Source: Bacillus sp. HSf4
Lineage (GTDB): Bacteria; Bacillota; Bacilli; Bacillales; Bacillaceae
Assembly: GCF_029537375.1 (NCBI RefSeq)
Contig: NZ_CP120679.1
Coordinates: 1,476,001 to 1,540,000 of the forward strand
Length of the DNA stretch: 64,000 nt
Reading direction: 5' to 3'
Shown here: piece after piece, positions 35,295 to 44,660 of the stretch
How positions within the stretch are numbered: position 1 is the first letter of the stretch
Layout: each line of letters begins with the position of its first letter
Position numbers and translations under genes: made by a program
Notes under the pieces: model-generated
The model's input: only the letters and a program-made list of their open reading frames with translations
Databases searched by the model: none
What the model was told of the DNA's origin: nothing

Positions 35295-35756
35295 ATGAGA
35301 CTTTCGTTTAATGAGGAAGAAGTTCACCGTGCTATGTCATTGTACAAGGTTTTTGCCAGAGCTTTTAAAAGCGTGTCTGAACATAGTATTAGGGACAGCA
35401 AAGAACATGGCTTTAATCCTACGGAATTTGCTGTATTGGAGCTTTTGTATACAAGGGGAGCCCAAAAGCTGCAGCAAATCGGCTCCAGACTGCTCCTTGT
35501 AAGCGGCAATGTGACGTATGTGATCGACAAATTAGAAAAAAACGGTTTCATCAAACGAGAGCAAGACCCAAAAGATAAACGGTCTGTTTACGCGAATTTG
35601 ACGGAAAAGGGCAAGGCTTATCTCGATGAGATTTATCCCATCCATTCGATGAGAATCGCACGGGCTTTTTCAGGCTTGACAAAAGAGGAGCAGGAGCAGC
35701 TGATGGCGCTTCTGAAAAAAGCAGGCATTCACAGTCAGCACCTATTATTCCGCTAA
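35295..35756 (+). CDS. ykoM: MarR-family regulator YkoM
   Basis: The 153-aa winged-helix repressor has the recognition region LLVSGNVTYVIDKLEKNGFIKRE and wing DPKDKRSVYANLTEKG. Cysteines of the OhrR sensing type are absent, so a small-molecule ligand is more likely. ATG follows AGAGGTAGATGAT. It is convergent with ligD. Targets unknown. Confidence 0.82.
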   Translation: MRLSFNEEEVHRAMSLYKVFARAFKSVSEHSIRDSKEHGFNPTEFAVLELLYTRGAQKLQQIGSRLLLVSGNVTYVIDKLEKNGFIKREQDPKDKRSVYANLTEKGKAYLDEIYPIHSMRIARAFSGLTKEEQEQLMALLKKAGIHSQHLLFR

Positions 35757-35765
35757 AACCACGGA

Positions 35766-37610
35766 TCATTCCGGACGGCCGTTTTCTTTTAAATGGCCGA
35801 GAATGGCTTTAAACTGTTCATCCTGAGGCTGTCTGAAAAAGCGTTCGAAAGGGCAGCCGATTTCTTTCGTTCGCTTCACGACAGCCTCCATTGTAAAATC
35901 GGCAGGGGACAGATTCGGCCCCACTTCATCCCAAAAAAGCGGTGCGGCTACTGTGCCAAGCGCATTGCCTCTCGTCGAATACGGGCAGATGATCGTTTTC
36001 CCTGGAGCATGCTGCACATAGTCGATATAAAGTTTTCCGCCTCTGTTTTTAATGAGCCGCTCTGTTGTGAACAGATCCGGAAAAAGCGAGACGCAATAGG
36101 TAGCGGCAAAGCTTGTAAAAATCCGGGTTTCTTCGTAGGTAAACGCGTTTTTTGAAATCGGAATATAGAGCTGTATCCCTTTATTTCCCGACAGCTTGGG
36201 AAAAGAGGTGAGGCCAAGCTGTTCAAACAAACGGCGGAGTTCTGTTGCCGCGCGCACGGCCAACGGAAATTCCGATGGCGATGGCGGATCGAGATCGAAA
36301 ACAATTTCGGTCGGCCGGGCTGTATCAGCCGTTTGAAACGGGATATGAAATTCCAATGCAAGCTGATTGGCAAGCCACAATAAAACAGAATAATCCTCAC
36401 AAATGATATGGTCGTGCTCATCATCCTTTATCGAAGAAATAAAGTCGGGAGCATAATCAGGCTTATTCTTCTGAAAAAATGATTCTCCGCTGGAGCCGTG
36501 GGGAAAGCGGATGACGGTGAGCGCCCGGTTTTTTAAAAAAGGGAGCAGAAAATCGCCGATTTCATTCAAATAGCTGATGAAATCCGCTTTTGTTTTTTGG
36601 CTTTGCGGAAAAATGATCTTATCAAGGCTGGTGAGCTGCAAATCAGGGTGGACGTTTCTCGAATGCAAAAGCAGTCGTGTGTATGTGCAGTCCTGCCACG
36701 CTATATCAAATTCAAATGATGCGAACGATACCTCCCGCAATGTTCCGTAGTGGATCGTCAAGTAATTGACGGTCATGCAAATGGAAGGAGCAATCGTGTA
36801 TTCGCCTGTCCTTACAGGGGTTCCGTGTTCCTGTACAACAGCGAGAAGCGCGCTTCTTTCCTGTTCTCCCAGTCCGTGGGAGACCGAGCCCATTTCTTTA
36901 ATCCGGCCTTTGTCGACAACAGCTATCGTCACATATCCGTTGGCCATATTGTAGCCTGTCATAAATACGGCGGCTTTTTTGTAATTTTTGATTTTAAGCC
37001 ATTCGGCCGTTTTTTTATTTGCCATCCAGCGACTGTCTTTTTTCTTCGCAACGACTCCTTCACCGTCAAGCTTTTTGACTGAATCCCAGAGAGAATGAAA
37101 ATCTTCTGTTTCAGGAATATATTGAATTCGTTCTTTTGCTGCCGGGTCTGGAACCAGGGGAAAAGCGAGATCTTCAAGCAGCTCATACAGCTTTTGCTTC
37201 CGCTCTTGATACGGCAGTGAAGTGATTGTTTTCCCTCTGTATTCAAGCAGATCAAAGGCGAGAAATTGGCACGGTTTGTTTTCGGCCGCTTCCTCGATTA
37301 AATCGGCTTTTTTTGTCAGTCCCCGTTTTTGCACATATTCAAAATTTGAGCGGTAACGGTTTGTCAAAGATGCGATTTCACCGTCAAGGGTGAGGGGCAG
37401 ATGCTCTTCAAGTGAAGCCAGCTTTTCTTTGATATTTGCCGTGATTTCCGGAAACATGCTGTCCAAAGGCTGGCCGTTTCTGCTGATCAGGGAGATCCCG
37501 GCCTCGGAGACGCTTAAAAGCGCCCGGTATCCGTCATATTTGACCTCATAGCGCCAATTGCCGCCGGAAGGGGGAGATGATGTGAGAACGGGCTGCATTG
37601 TGTTTCCCAT
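35766..37610 (-). CDS. ligD: NHEJ DNA ligase/polymerase LigD
   Basis: The 614-aa protein has an N-terminal ATP-dependent ligase domain (nucleotidylated K24 in EVKYDGYR, about 1-310) and a C-terminal archaeo-eukaryotic primase-type polymerase domain (about 325-600, with VFDLDPP and SGNKGIQLY). No 3'-phosphoesterase domain is present, as in B. subtilis. It repairs double-strand breaks with Ku, mainly in spores. It starts three bases after the ku stop, so translation is coupled. Confidence 0.93.
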   Translation of the reverse strand: MGNTMQPVLTSSPPSGGNWRYEVKYDGYRALLSVSEAGISLISRNGQPLDSMFPEITANIKEKLASLEEHLPLTLDGEIASLTNRYRSNFEYVQKRGLTKKADLIEEAAENKPCQFLAFDLLEYRGKTITSLPYQERKQKLYELLEDLAFPLVPDPAAKERIQYIPETEDFHSLWDSVKKLDGEGVVAKKKDSRWMANKKTAEWLKIKNYKKAAVFMTGYNMANGYVTIAVVDKGRIKEMGSVSHGLGEQERSALLAVVQEHGTPVRTGEYTIAPSICMTVNYLTIHYGTLREVSFASFEFDIAWQDCTYTRLLLHSRNVHPDLQLTSLDKIIFPQSQKTKADFISYLNEIGDFLLPFLKNRALTVIRFPHGSSGESFFQKNKPDYAPDFISSIKDDEHDHIICEDYSVLLWLANQLALEFHIPFQTADTARPTEIVFDLDPPSPSEFPLAVRAATELRRLFEQLGLTSFPKLSGNKGIQLYIPISKNAFTYEETRIFTSFAATYCVSLFPDLFTTERLIKNRGGKLYIDYVQHAPGKTIICPYSTRGNALGTVAAPLFWDEVGPNLSPADFTMEAVVKRTKEIGCPFERFFRQPQDEQFKAILGHLKENGRPE

Positions 37611-37613
37611 CTT

Positions 37614-38492
37614 TTACTTTGCCTCTGACGCCTTTTTTCGCGACGTTTTTCGCTTTTTCTCTTCCGTTCCCTTTGCTTCAGCGGTTTTGGTTTTGGCCTT
37701 TTCCTGTTTTTGCGGAGCTTTCGTTCGCTCGATGCTTGCCTGGAGGGCGCTGACCAGATCGATGACATCCTCGCGCGGTGCAGCGGCTGCAGCAGGTGTG
37801 ACACCCTCGTTTTGCTCGATCTTTTCTTTGATTTTGTCCAGCACGGCTCGTCTGTACGTATCCTCATACTGTTCAGGTGCAAAAGACGTTGTCAGTTCGT
37901 CTATCAATGAAATGGCTGTCTGCAGCTCTTTTTCGTTGACTTCTGTTTGCTCCGGCACGCCGGGGACATGTGCAACATTGCGGACTTCATCCGGGTAATG
38001 GATCGATTCCATCAAAATGCAGTTTTCATATACACGGAGAATGGCAAGCTGTTTTTTTGATCGAATCGTCATATGGGCAATCCCGATTTTTTCTGTTTTT
38101 CTGAGCGCTTCCCGAAGCAGGGTGTATGCTTTTACACCGTTATCTCCAGGCCCGACGAAGTAGGAGCGGTTGAAATAGATCGGATCGATCTCCTTCAGCT
38201 GGACAAAGTCAACAATCTCAACCGACTTGTCTTCCTGTTCCTCTTTAAGCTGTTTCAGTTCCTCATCTGTTAAAACGACATACTTGCCTTTTACATATTC
38301 ATACCCTTTGACAATCTCGTCAGGAGAAACTTCTTCGTGGCAGTTCGGACATTTCTTTTCATATTGGATGGGGGTGCGGCATTCTTTATGAAGTGACCGC
38401 AGTTTCACGTCCTTGTCTTCGGTTGCTGCAAACAGTTTGATCGGGATGTTGACAAGGCCGAAGCTGATTGAGCCTTTCCACATTGTATGCAT
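37614..38492 (-). CDS. ku: Ku protein for non-homologous end joining
   Basis: The 292-aa bacterial Ku has the ring-forming core (about 1-250, starting HTMWKGSISFGLVNIPIKLFAATE) and a basic Lys-rich C-terminal tail that aids DNA binding. It binds DNA ends and recruits LigD. ATG 38492 lies nine bases after AAAGGAGTTGA. First gene of the ku-ligD operon (ykoVU in B. subtilis, forespore-expressed there). Confidence 0.94.
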   Translation of the reverse strand: MHTMWKGSISFGLVNIPIKLFAATEDKDVKLRSLHKECRTPIQYEKKCPNCHEEVSPDEIVKGYEYVKGKYVVLTDEELKQLKEEQEDKSVEIVDFVQLKEIDPIYFNRSYFVGPGDNGVKAYTLLREALRKTEKIGIAHMTIRSKKQLAILRVYENCILMESIHYPDEVRNVAHVPGVPEQTEVNEKELQTAISLIDELTTSFAPEQYEDTYRRAVLDKIKEKIEQNEGVTPAAAAAPREDVIDLVSALQASIERTKAPQKQEKAKTKTAEAKGTEEKKRKTSRKKASEAK

Positions 38493-38573
38493 CGGTTCGG
38501 TTCAACTCCTTTTCTTTTAGTGATGCCTCTGTGCAGATTGTTTCATGAATAGCAACTTATGGATTCAGTTAGA

Positions 38574-38605
38574 GAAAAAAAGCATTCAGGATTACACCTG
38601 AATGC
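38574..38605 (-). terminator. ykoW terminator
   Basis: Stem GCATTCAGG-TGTAAT-CCTGAATGC, followed on the minus strand by TTTTTTTC. Confidence 0.88.
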
Positions 38606-38620
38606 GGCTTTTTTTCTTGA

Positions 38621-40264
38621 TTAGGTTTCCATCTTGAACGGCGGCCCGCTCTCTTTGTTGAGCGAAGGGGAAAAGTGCTGGTATCTGCTTCGATTTTCAT
38701 CTTTGGCGGCATACATCGCGATGTCGGCTTTTCTCATCAGCTCTTCGCCGTCTGTTCCATCCGTCGGCGAAATCGCGATGCCGATGCTCACGGATGTTTT
38801 CAAGCTGTGTTTTTGAATGTAAAACGGGGCTTCAAACCGTCTGATTAACTGCCGGGACAGTTGTTCAGCCTCTTGGACCGGGGTGATGATGATAAATTCA
38901 TCACCGCCTAAACGGGCAATAAACCCTTCGGCAGGCACACATTCCGCCAGCCGTTTGGCTGCTTCCGCCAACAGCAGATCCCCGATGTTATGTCCGAGTT
39001 CATCGTTAAAACCTTTGAAACGGTTCAGGTCCAAAAACAGCACGGCCGTGCCTGACGTCTGTTGATGAAGGACTTTGGTCAAATGCTGGACTGCATATCT
39101 TCTGTTCGGCAAATCCGTCAACGCGTCATAATGTGCCATTCTATGAATTTCCCGTTCGGCTTCACGCTGCTTTGTCATATCTTTGGAGATCACATATATG
39201 CTGTCAAGCTTCTGTCTGACATAAACGGGTATCAACGTCAGGTTCAAATCGAACGATTGGTCTGCTGCCGTGATTTGGATATCGCGGTTGATCGCTTGTT
39301 TTTCGTTTTGAACTTGAAGGAACCAGTCGAGAAGTTTTTTGTGTTCCTTCAGATGAAAAACGGTTGAAAAATCATTTGACTCAATCCCCATTTTTTTCAG
39401 CAGACGATGACCTGAAGAGTTTGCGGAAAGCATGTCCCCGTCAAGGGAGAACACATAGATCGGATCAATATTGTGCTCGATAAGAGACTGAAACCGCTCT
39501 TCGTTGTCTTTTACTTTTTCGCTCTCGATCAGCAGTCGTTTGTCTGTAAATGCTCCGAAGATCATGAGGCCTTGCAGCATAAGGGTAATCAGCACGATTG
39601 CAATGCCGAGCTCGACCGTGTCCAGTCCGGGGTGGCCGGCATGCCGGCCGGCGCTTTTATACAATGTCGCTGCCGCCATTCCTGTATAATGCATTCCTGA
39701 AATGGCGGCTCCCATTAACAGCGCGCTTCCGATTTTCACGGCCAACAGCCGGAAAGAGCGTGTTTTTTTCGAAAGTGTAAATGAAAGCTTCAAGGCAACA
39801 TAGGATGCTGAAATGGCAATCGCGAAAGATGCCCCGTAAAGAACGGGGTCGTAAACGATCGCCATGTTTTCCATCGCTTCCATCCCGACAAAGTGCATGG
39901 AGGCGATGGCGCAGCCCATTGCAATCGAACCGGCGAATAGCCTCAGGTTGGAAAGATTGCGTCCGTTTACGACATAAAATGAAATGAGTGATCCGCCAAA
40001 GGCGGCAATGATCGATAGCAAGACAAAAACGAGATCGTATGTCATTTCTTCCGATGTTTGAAATGACATCATGCCGAGAAAATGCATAGACCATATGCCG
40101 AGCCCCATCGTCAAAGAGCCGGCAAACAGCCAGCCTTTGTTTTTCCATCCTTTTGTGTGCACGACCCGTTCTGAAAGGTCAAGAGCCGTGTAAGCTGCCA
40201 AAACAGCAGTGATATAAGATAAAATAATCAGCCATCCATTATATTCACCGATAACTTCTGTCAC
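38621..40264 (-). CDS. ykoW: MHYT-PAS-GGDEF diguanylate cyclase (short DgcW/YkoW)
   Basis: The 547-aa membrane protein has an N-terminal MHYT sensor of about seven helices with repeats of MHFLGM, MHFVGM and MHYTGM, a PAS domain (about 260-380), and a GGDEF domain with intact RLGGDEF that makes c-di-GMP. No RxxD inhibitory site precedes GGDEF. The B. subtilis homologue continues into an EAL phosphodiesterase domain; this one ends after GGDEF with only a terminator behind, so the EAL half is absent. Start is GTG 40264 after GGCGGAGA. Confidence 0.88.
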   Translation of the reverse strand: MTEVIGEYNGWLIILSYITAVLAAYTALDLSERVVHTKGWKNKGWLFAGSLTMGLGIWSMHFLGMMSFQTSEEMTYDLVFVLLSIIAAFGGSLISFYVVNGRNLSNLRLFAGSIAMGCAIASMHFVGMEAMENMAIVYDPVLYGASFAIAISASYVALKLSFTLSKKTRSFRLLAVKIGSALLMGAAISGMHYTGMAAATLYKSAGRHAGHPGLDTVELGIAIVLITLMLQGLMIFGAFTDKRLLIESEKVKDNEERFQSLIEHNIDPIYVFSLDGDMLSANSSGHRLLKKMGIESNDFSTVFHLKEHKKLLDWFLQVQNEKQAINRDIQITAADQSFDLNLTLIPVYVRQKLDSIYVISKDMTKQREAEREIHRMAHYDALTDLPNRRYAVQHLTKVLHQQTSGTAVLFLDLNRFKGFNDELGHNIGDLLLAEAAKRLAECVPAEGFIARLGGDEFIIITPVQEAEQLSRQLIRRFEAPFYIQKHSLKTSVSIGIAISPTDGTDGEELMRKADIAMYAAKDENRSRYQHFSPSLNKESGPPFKMET

Positions 40265-40523
40265 TTTTTTCTCCGCCTTTTGATTTTAGATGTAGAGTTT
40301 CCATTCAGATTACCGTTGTCATGAAAAAGCGGTATTTCTTAAAAATAAGCGGTATAATTTGTGCATTATACTACATATCATGATATTCGCCAATGTCCAA
40401 TGATATCCTGCCGGATGAGGACGGGGGAAGGCTTTTCGCATTTTTCTCTGCAATGATCGTGAAATGTGTTAAAATCAAGTTTGTGAGTTCTTGAGAACTT
40501 GAAATAATCAATCGTTAAAGGTT

Positions 40524-41165
40524 GTGGTGGATATCGAAGAGCTGATTTTATCAATGGCAGAGGCGTTTAAAAGCCTCTCGTATTTCGGCATTTTTCTGGC
40601 GCTTTGTATTGAGTTCGTGCCTGCCGAAATCGTTCTTCCGCTTGCGGGCTACTGGGTGTATCAAGGTGATATGTCACTTTTCGGAGTCGTCGCTGCGGGT
40701 TCTTTGGGCGGTGTTGTCGGTCCGCTGACACTTTATTGGTTGGGCCGATACGGAGGAAGGCCGTTTTTGGAGCGGTACGGCAAATATTTTTTGATCAAGC
40801 CTGAAGCGCTTGAAAAATCGGATCGCTTTTTTGAAAAGCATGGCGGTTTTGTTGCGTTCAGCGGCCGCTTTATTCCGGGAATCAGAACGCTGATTTCGAT
40901 TCCTTGCGGGATGGCAAAGATGAATGTCTGGGTCTTTTCCTTTTATACCTTTATTGCCATAACACCGATTACGTTTGTTTACGTCTACTTAGGCTTTTCT
41001 CTCGGGGATAATTGGAGTGCTGTCGGCGGCATACTGGACAAGTACCTTCTTCCGATCGGGATTGGAATTGTCGTCTTGTTTGTTCTTTATCTTGTCGTGA
41101 AAAACAGACGAAGCAAGATGAAAACGGAAAGCGTTTCGGCTTTTTTAAACAAAAATAAGGATTGA
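40524..41165 (+). CDS. ykoX: DedA-family membrane protein YkoX
   Basis: The 213-aa protein has the DedA/SNARE-associated fold with reentrant helices: the early acidic segment CIEFVPAEIVLPLAG and the conserved FSGRFIPGIRTLISIPCG with its key arginine. DedA proteins act in envelope homeostasis as undecaprenyl-phosphate or phospholipid flippases. The start is unclear: GTG 40524 or GTG 40527, with AAAGGT too close. A dyad AGTTCT-TG-AGAACT lies at 40486-40499 upstream. Confidence 0.82.
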   Translation: MVDIEELILSMAEAFKSLSYFGIFLALCIEFVPAEIVLPLAGYWVYQGDMSLFGVVAAGSLGGVVGPLTLYWLGRYGGRPFLERYGKYFLIKPEALEKSDRFFEKHGGFVAFSGRFIPGIRTLISIPCGMAKMNVWVFSFYTFIAITPITFVYVYLGFSLGDNWSAVGGILDKYLLPIGIGIVVLFVLYLVVKNRRSKMKTESVSAFLNKNKD

Positions 41166-41365
41166 CAGCTGATCTGCGTCAGGTTAATATTATCTTATAA
41201 TTCAATATTTTCTTTTATCCCAAAGGGGAGTAGCGTCCGGATGTTGCATCCGGAAACAAAGTCGTCAATTCATGGATGTTCTCCATCGGCTTTGTTGGCA
41301 TGTTTTAATCGACGATAACCATGTCTAGCAAGACCTTTGCCTAATGTTGGCAGAGGTCTTTTTTG
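41162..41365 (+). promoter_or_regulatory. yybP-ykoY manganese riboswitch
   Basis: Promoter TTGACA (41162-41167), 17 bp, TAATAT (41185-41190), overlapping the ykoX stop. Aptamer blocks are AAAGGGGAGTAGCG, AACAAAGTCGTCAATTC, CGGCTTTGTTGGCATG and TAGCAAGACCTTTGCC. The terminator AGACCTTTGCC / GGCAGAGGTCT with a T-run covers 41330-41365. Mn2+ binding prevents termination and raises ykoY expression. Confidence 0.95.
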
Positions 41366-41435
41366 CTTTCAGAAAATACCCTGCTGCATTAGCGGGAATA
41401 AGAGAAAGAGACAATCACATAGGAGGAATTAAAAA

Positions 41436-42203
41436 ATGGATGCAGCATTGTTACTTGAATATGGTTGGGTTCTTCTCATTTTAGTCGGGCTGGAAGGCAT
41501 TTTGGCTGCGGACAATGCGCTCGTCATGGCGGTCATGGTTAAACACTTGCCTGAGAAACAAAGAAAAAAAGCGCTCTTTTACGGATTGGCCGGCGCGTTT
41601 GTGTTGAGGTTCGGCGCTTTGTTTGCGATCTCTTTCCTCGTCAACGTCTGGCAGGTACAAGCGCTCGGAGCCATCTACCTGCTCTACATTTCAATTCATC
41701 ACATTTTAAAAACGCACGTACTGAAAAAAGATGAGAAAGCGAAGGAAACAAAGAGAGGCGGTTTTTGGCCGACCGTTATCAAAGTCGAGCTGGCCGACAT
41801 CGCCTTTGCCGTAGACTCCATTTTAGCTGCCGTGGCGCTGGCGGTAACACTTCCCGCTACAAACATGCCTGAGATCGGGGGGCTTGACGGCGGACAATTT
41901 CTCGTCATTTTGGCCGGAGGTGTCATAGGTCTCATTATCATGCGTTTTGCTGCAAGTGCTTTTGTGAATTTGTTAAAGAAACGTCCGAGCCTGGAAACGG
42001 CGGCCTTCGTCATTGTCGGCTGGGTCGGTGTTAAACTGATGCTTTACACGCTGGCACATCCGCAGATCCATATCGTATCTGAGCATTTTATTCATTCAGG
42101 CACATGGAAGTTCATCTTCTGGGCGGTGCTGCTCGCTATTGCCCTTGGAGGATGGTTTTTGTCAAATCCGAAAAAACAAGAACAAAAGGCTGCGCAGGAA
42201 TAG
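41436..42203 (+). CDS. ykoY: TerC-family manganese exporter YkoY/MeeY
   Basis: The 255-aa protein has about seven membrane helices with the TerC acidic motifs LVGLEGILAADNALVMAVM and VELADIAFAVDSILAA. It exports Mn2+ and in B. subtilis supports metallation of secreted proteins. ATG follows ATAGGAGGAA. Preceded by the manganese riboswitch, which fits the role. Confidence 0.93.
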   Translation: MDAALLLEYGWVLLILVGLEGILAADNALVMAVMVKHLPEKQRKKALFYGLAGAFVLRFGALFAISFLVNVWQVQALGAIYLLYISIHHILKTHVLKKDEKAKETKRGGFWPTVIKVELADIAFAVDSILAAVALAVTLPATNMPEIGGLDGGQFLVILAGGVIGLIIMRFAASAFVNLLKKRPSLETAAFVIVGWVGVKLMLYTLAHPQIHIVSEHFIHSGTWKFIFWAVLLAIALGGWFLSNPKKQEQKAAQE

Positions 42204-42223
42204 CGACAGCAGCCTGACAAGAA

Positions 42224-42247
42224 ACGCCGGCAACCGCCGGTGTTTTT
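42224..42247 (+). terminator. ykoY terminator
   Basis: Stem ACGCCGG-CAACCG-CCGGTGT followed by TTTT. Confidence 0.78.
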
Positions 42248-42342
42248 CGTCATCTGGGGTTGAAAATGCGGAGATTGAAGTCGATATGAAACGAAACAAC
42301 ATTTCATTTTAATAACAGAGATGTTACAAAAAGAAGGGGAAA

Positions 42343-42469
42343 ACCCCCTTAATCGTCAAAGAAACAACGAATTGTTCTAGAAGAATAAAACAATCGATGT
42401 CATAATTGAAAAATAAGAAATGAATTCCTTGTTTTCTCCTTTGCGAATCCCTATCAAATTAGCTATCAT
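42343..42469 (+). promoter_or_regulatory. sigI promoters: SigmaI autoregulatory and SigmaA-like
   Basis: ACCCCC (42343-42348), 19 bp, CGAA (42368-42371) fits the SigmaI consensus, so SigI should drive its own gene. A second promoter nearer the gene reads TTGCGA (42441-42446), 17 bp, TATCAT (42464-42469). Confidence 0.75.
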
Positions 42470-42496
42470 TAATGAGTAGTATAGGGAGGAACTGAG

Positions 42497-43252
42497 GTGA
42501 AACCAGTGCTTAGCCTTTTGTTTAAGACAGGAAAAAAGAAACCCACATTAGAAGAGTCTGTAATCAGCATACAAAAAGGAAATCAGCAGTTGCAAAACGA
42601 GCTTATTGAACAATATAAGCCTTTTGTGGCTAAAACGGTTTCATCTGTGTGCAAACGATATATTGATGAAAAAGATGACGAATTCAGCATCGGCTTGATT
42701 GCTTTTAATGAAGCCATTGAAAAATATTCTTCCGAAAAAGGAAATTCTCTGCTTGCATTTGCAGAGCTGATTATTAAGCGCAAAGTCATTGACTATATAA
42801 GAAAAGAAGCAAGAAATGCACAAAACATCAACATGGAATTACAAGAAGGAGAAGAACAGGAATCCTCGCAAAGCATGATTGAAGCTGAGCTCTCCATTCA
42901 TGCATTCAACCGCCTCCTTGAACAGGAGCAAAGGCGGGAGGAAATCCTTCATTTTAAAGAAAGATTAAAAAGCTTCGGCCTGTCTTTTTCCGACTTGCTG
43001 GAGCATTCTCCTAAACATACTGACGCCAGGCAAAACGCCATCAAAGTGGCTTATACGCTCGTCGAGCACGAAGAATTGAAGGAGATGCTGTTTCAAAAGA
43101 AGCAGCTTCCTGTGAAACAGCTTGAAAAGCTCGTGGCTGTAAGCAGAAAAACAGTAGAAAGAAACCGCAAGTATATCATCGCCATGGTCATCATCATCAC
43201 GGGCGATTACGTTTACCTTAAGGATTATCTAAAAGGGGTGCTCAACTCATGA
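42497..43252 (+). CDS. sigI: RNA polymerase sigma factor SigI
   Basis: The 251-aa heat-responsive sigma factor has region 2 in FSIGLIAFNEAIEKYSSEKGNSLLAFAELIIKRKVIDYIRKE and a SigI-specific C-terminal helix-turn-helix near KKQLPVKQLEKLVAVSRKTVERN. It controls wall and iron-related genes in B. subtilis. GTG 42497 follows AGGGAGG by eight bases. The last bases overlap rsgI (ATGA). Confidence 0.93.
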   Translation: MKPVLSLLFKTGKKKPTLEESVISIQKGNQQLQNELIEQYKPFVAKTVSSVCKRYIDEKDDEFSIGLIAFNEAIEKYSSEKGNSLLAFAELIIKRKVIDYIRKEARNAQNINMELQEGEEQESSQSMIEAELSIHAFNRLLEQEQRREEILHFKERLKSFGLSFSDLLEHSPKHTDARQNAIKVAYTLVEHEELKEMLFQKKQLPVKQLEKLVAVSRKTVERNRKYIIAMVIIITGDYVYLKDYLKGVLNS

Positions 43253-44319
43253 GAAGAGGGATTATCGTTGAAAAAAATAAAAAATTCGTCACATTGCTTA
43301 CCCCTGACGGACAATTTTTAAAAGCGAAAAAATCAGAGGAAGATTATGAAATCGGTCAGGAGATCGCCTTTCCCGAGGAGACGAGAATGGTGAGAAGGCG
43401 CGCTGGCTTTTTTGATCTGCTCTCGCTTCGTCCGCTGAAAGCAGGCGTGTTTTCAATTGCCGCGATCATGCTGATCGCGTTTATGATCATCCCTGATGCT
43501 TTGCACAACAAGGCATATGCCTATATGACGATAGACATCAATCCCAGCTTCGAGCTGACGCTCAACAAAAACTGTGAAGTTGTTGATTTGGTCCCGTTGA
43601 ATCAGGATGGAAAAGACTTGTTAGACAGTATAGAAAATTGGGAAAATTCAGATATTAAAGTCGTTATCAGCGAAATCGTTGAAAGCAGCAATCAGCACGG
43701 CTATGTCAAACATTCTAAAGAAGTATTGATTGCAACCGTTTATGAAAATAATGACGATGATACATATAAAGCGACGGTCAAAAGCGAGATTGCAGATGTA
43801 ACAAAAAAGTACGAGAAACAGAGCTACAAGATGCAAGCGGTCGAATCAGACTTGGATACGCGCGCCAAAGCGCAAAAAGAAGGGATATCAACAGGACGCT
43901 ATATCCGCAAGCATGAAAATGAATTGGATGATGAAACAACCGATGATCAACAGGAAGACAAACAAGATCATCAAGATGAAAACAGAGAGGAAAATGAAAA
44001 AGAAAAAGCTGTAAAAGAAGAAGATCAGTCTGACGATCATAAAGATACCGAAACCGAAGAAGGCCAAAACGGCGATCAATCTTCAAATCAAGATCAGACG
44101 GAATCTGATCAGGACACCAAGCAAGAAGAGGAGACAAATACCCCAAACCATCAAAACCCTCAAGAAAATAATGAAAATGACAAAAACAGCCAGCAGACAG
44201 AGGACGGGACAAAAAGCGATTCTCAGACTGAAAACGGAGAGAAAATGCCTTATCAAAAGGAAAAAAAACCGTCTGAACATATAGATCAAGAATATCCGCC
44301 GAGCGGTCCCGGCGAATAA
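43249..44319 (+). CDS. rsgI: Anti-sigma factor RsgI
   Basis: The 356-aa protein has an N-terminal RsgI cytoplasmic domain (about 2-50), one membrane helix (about 65-81), a periplasm-side globular domain (about 90-215) and a long low-complexity Asp/Glu/Gln/Asn/Lys-rich tail from about 225 to the end. It holds SigI inactive. Overlap with sigI ensures balanced synthesis. The tail differs from other RsgI tails by its charge and may sense the wall; inferred. Confidence 0.9.
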   Translation: MRRGIIVEKNKKFVTLLTPDGQFLKAKKSEEDYEIGQEIAFPEETRMVRRRAGFFDLLSLRPLKAGVFSIAAIMLIAFMIIPDALHNKAYAYMTIDINPSFELTLNKNCEVVDLVPLNQDGKDLLDSIENWENSDIKVVISEIVESSNQHGYVKHSKEVLIATVYENNDDDTYKATVKSEIADVTKKYEKQSYKMQAVESDLDTRAKAQKEGISTGRYIRKHENELDDETTDDQQEDKQDHQDENREENEKEKAVKEEDQSDDHKDTETEEGQNGDQSSNQDQTESDQDTKQEEETNTPNHQNPQENNENDKNSQQTEDGTKSDSQTENGEKMPYQKEKKPSEHIDQEYPPSGPGE

Positions 44320-44332
44320 TTTGAAAGGTGAT

Positions 44333-44533
44333 TTATTTGTTGTCAGTTTGTCCATTTAGCTGAGATTGTGCCTGCTGTACGAGACGTTTTGTCATTTCCC
44401 CGCCTACAGATCCATTCGAGCGAGCGGCTGAATCCGATCCGAGCTGGACGCCAAATTCTTGAGCAATTTCATTTTTGAATTGGTCTAAGACCTGCTCTGC
44501 CCCGGGAACAACCAGTTTGTTGGTTCTTACCAT
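44333..44533 (-). CDS. sspD: Alpha/beta small acid-soluble spore protein SspD
   Basis: The 66-aa spore DNA-protecting protein has the family core [20 protein letters not shown], the GPR cleavage site region EFGVQLG and [20 protein letters not shown]. It saturates spore DNA and protects it from UV and chemicals. ATG follows AAAAGGAGTTGA. A SigG promoter is present. Convergent with rsgI without a clear terminator between them. Confidence 0.95.
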   Translation of the reverse strand: MVRTNKLVVPGAEQVLDQFKNEIAQEFGVQLGSDSAARSNGSVGGEMTKRLVQQAQSQLNGQTDNK

Positions 44534-44569
44534 GAAGTTTCAACTCCTTTTTCTAATGTACTGCTTGTT

Positions 44570-44599
44570 TAGTTTGAAATGGACAGATGTTTTTTATGC
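44570..44599 (-). promoter_or_regulatory. SigmaG-type promoter of sspD
   Basis: On the minus strand GCATA, 18 bp, CAAACTA, against consensus GHATR-N18-CATWHTA (one mismatch). Position 37 bp before the start fits forespore expression. Confidence 0.75.
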
Positions 44600-44618
44600 T
44601 GGCAATTGTTGCGTACGA

Positions 44619-44648
44619 TAAAAACGCCTGGCTTTCATGAAGCCAGGC
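44619..44648 (-). terminator. ykrK terminator
   Basis: On the minus strand GCCTGGCTT-CATGA-AAGCCAGGC followed by GTTTTTA. Confidence 0.85.
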
Positions 44649-44660
44649 ATGTCTTAAAAC

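Noticed and set aside
38500..38580. SigmaG promoter for ku-ligD
   Set aside because: TGAATC and CATGAAA elements exist on the minus strand but with 14 rather than about 18 bases between them, so the match is not convincing.
40486..40499. AGTTCT-TG-AGAACT dyad before ykoX as an operator
   Set aside because: Short, with no known regulator nearby and no firm promoter to relate it to; noted in the ykoX entry only.
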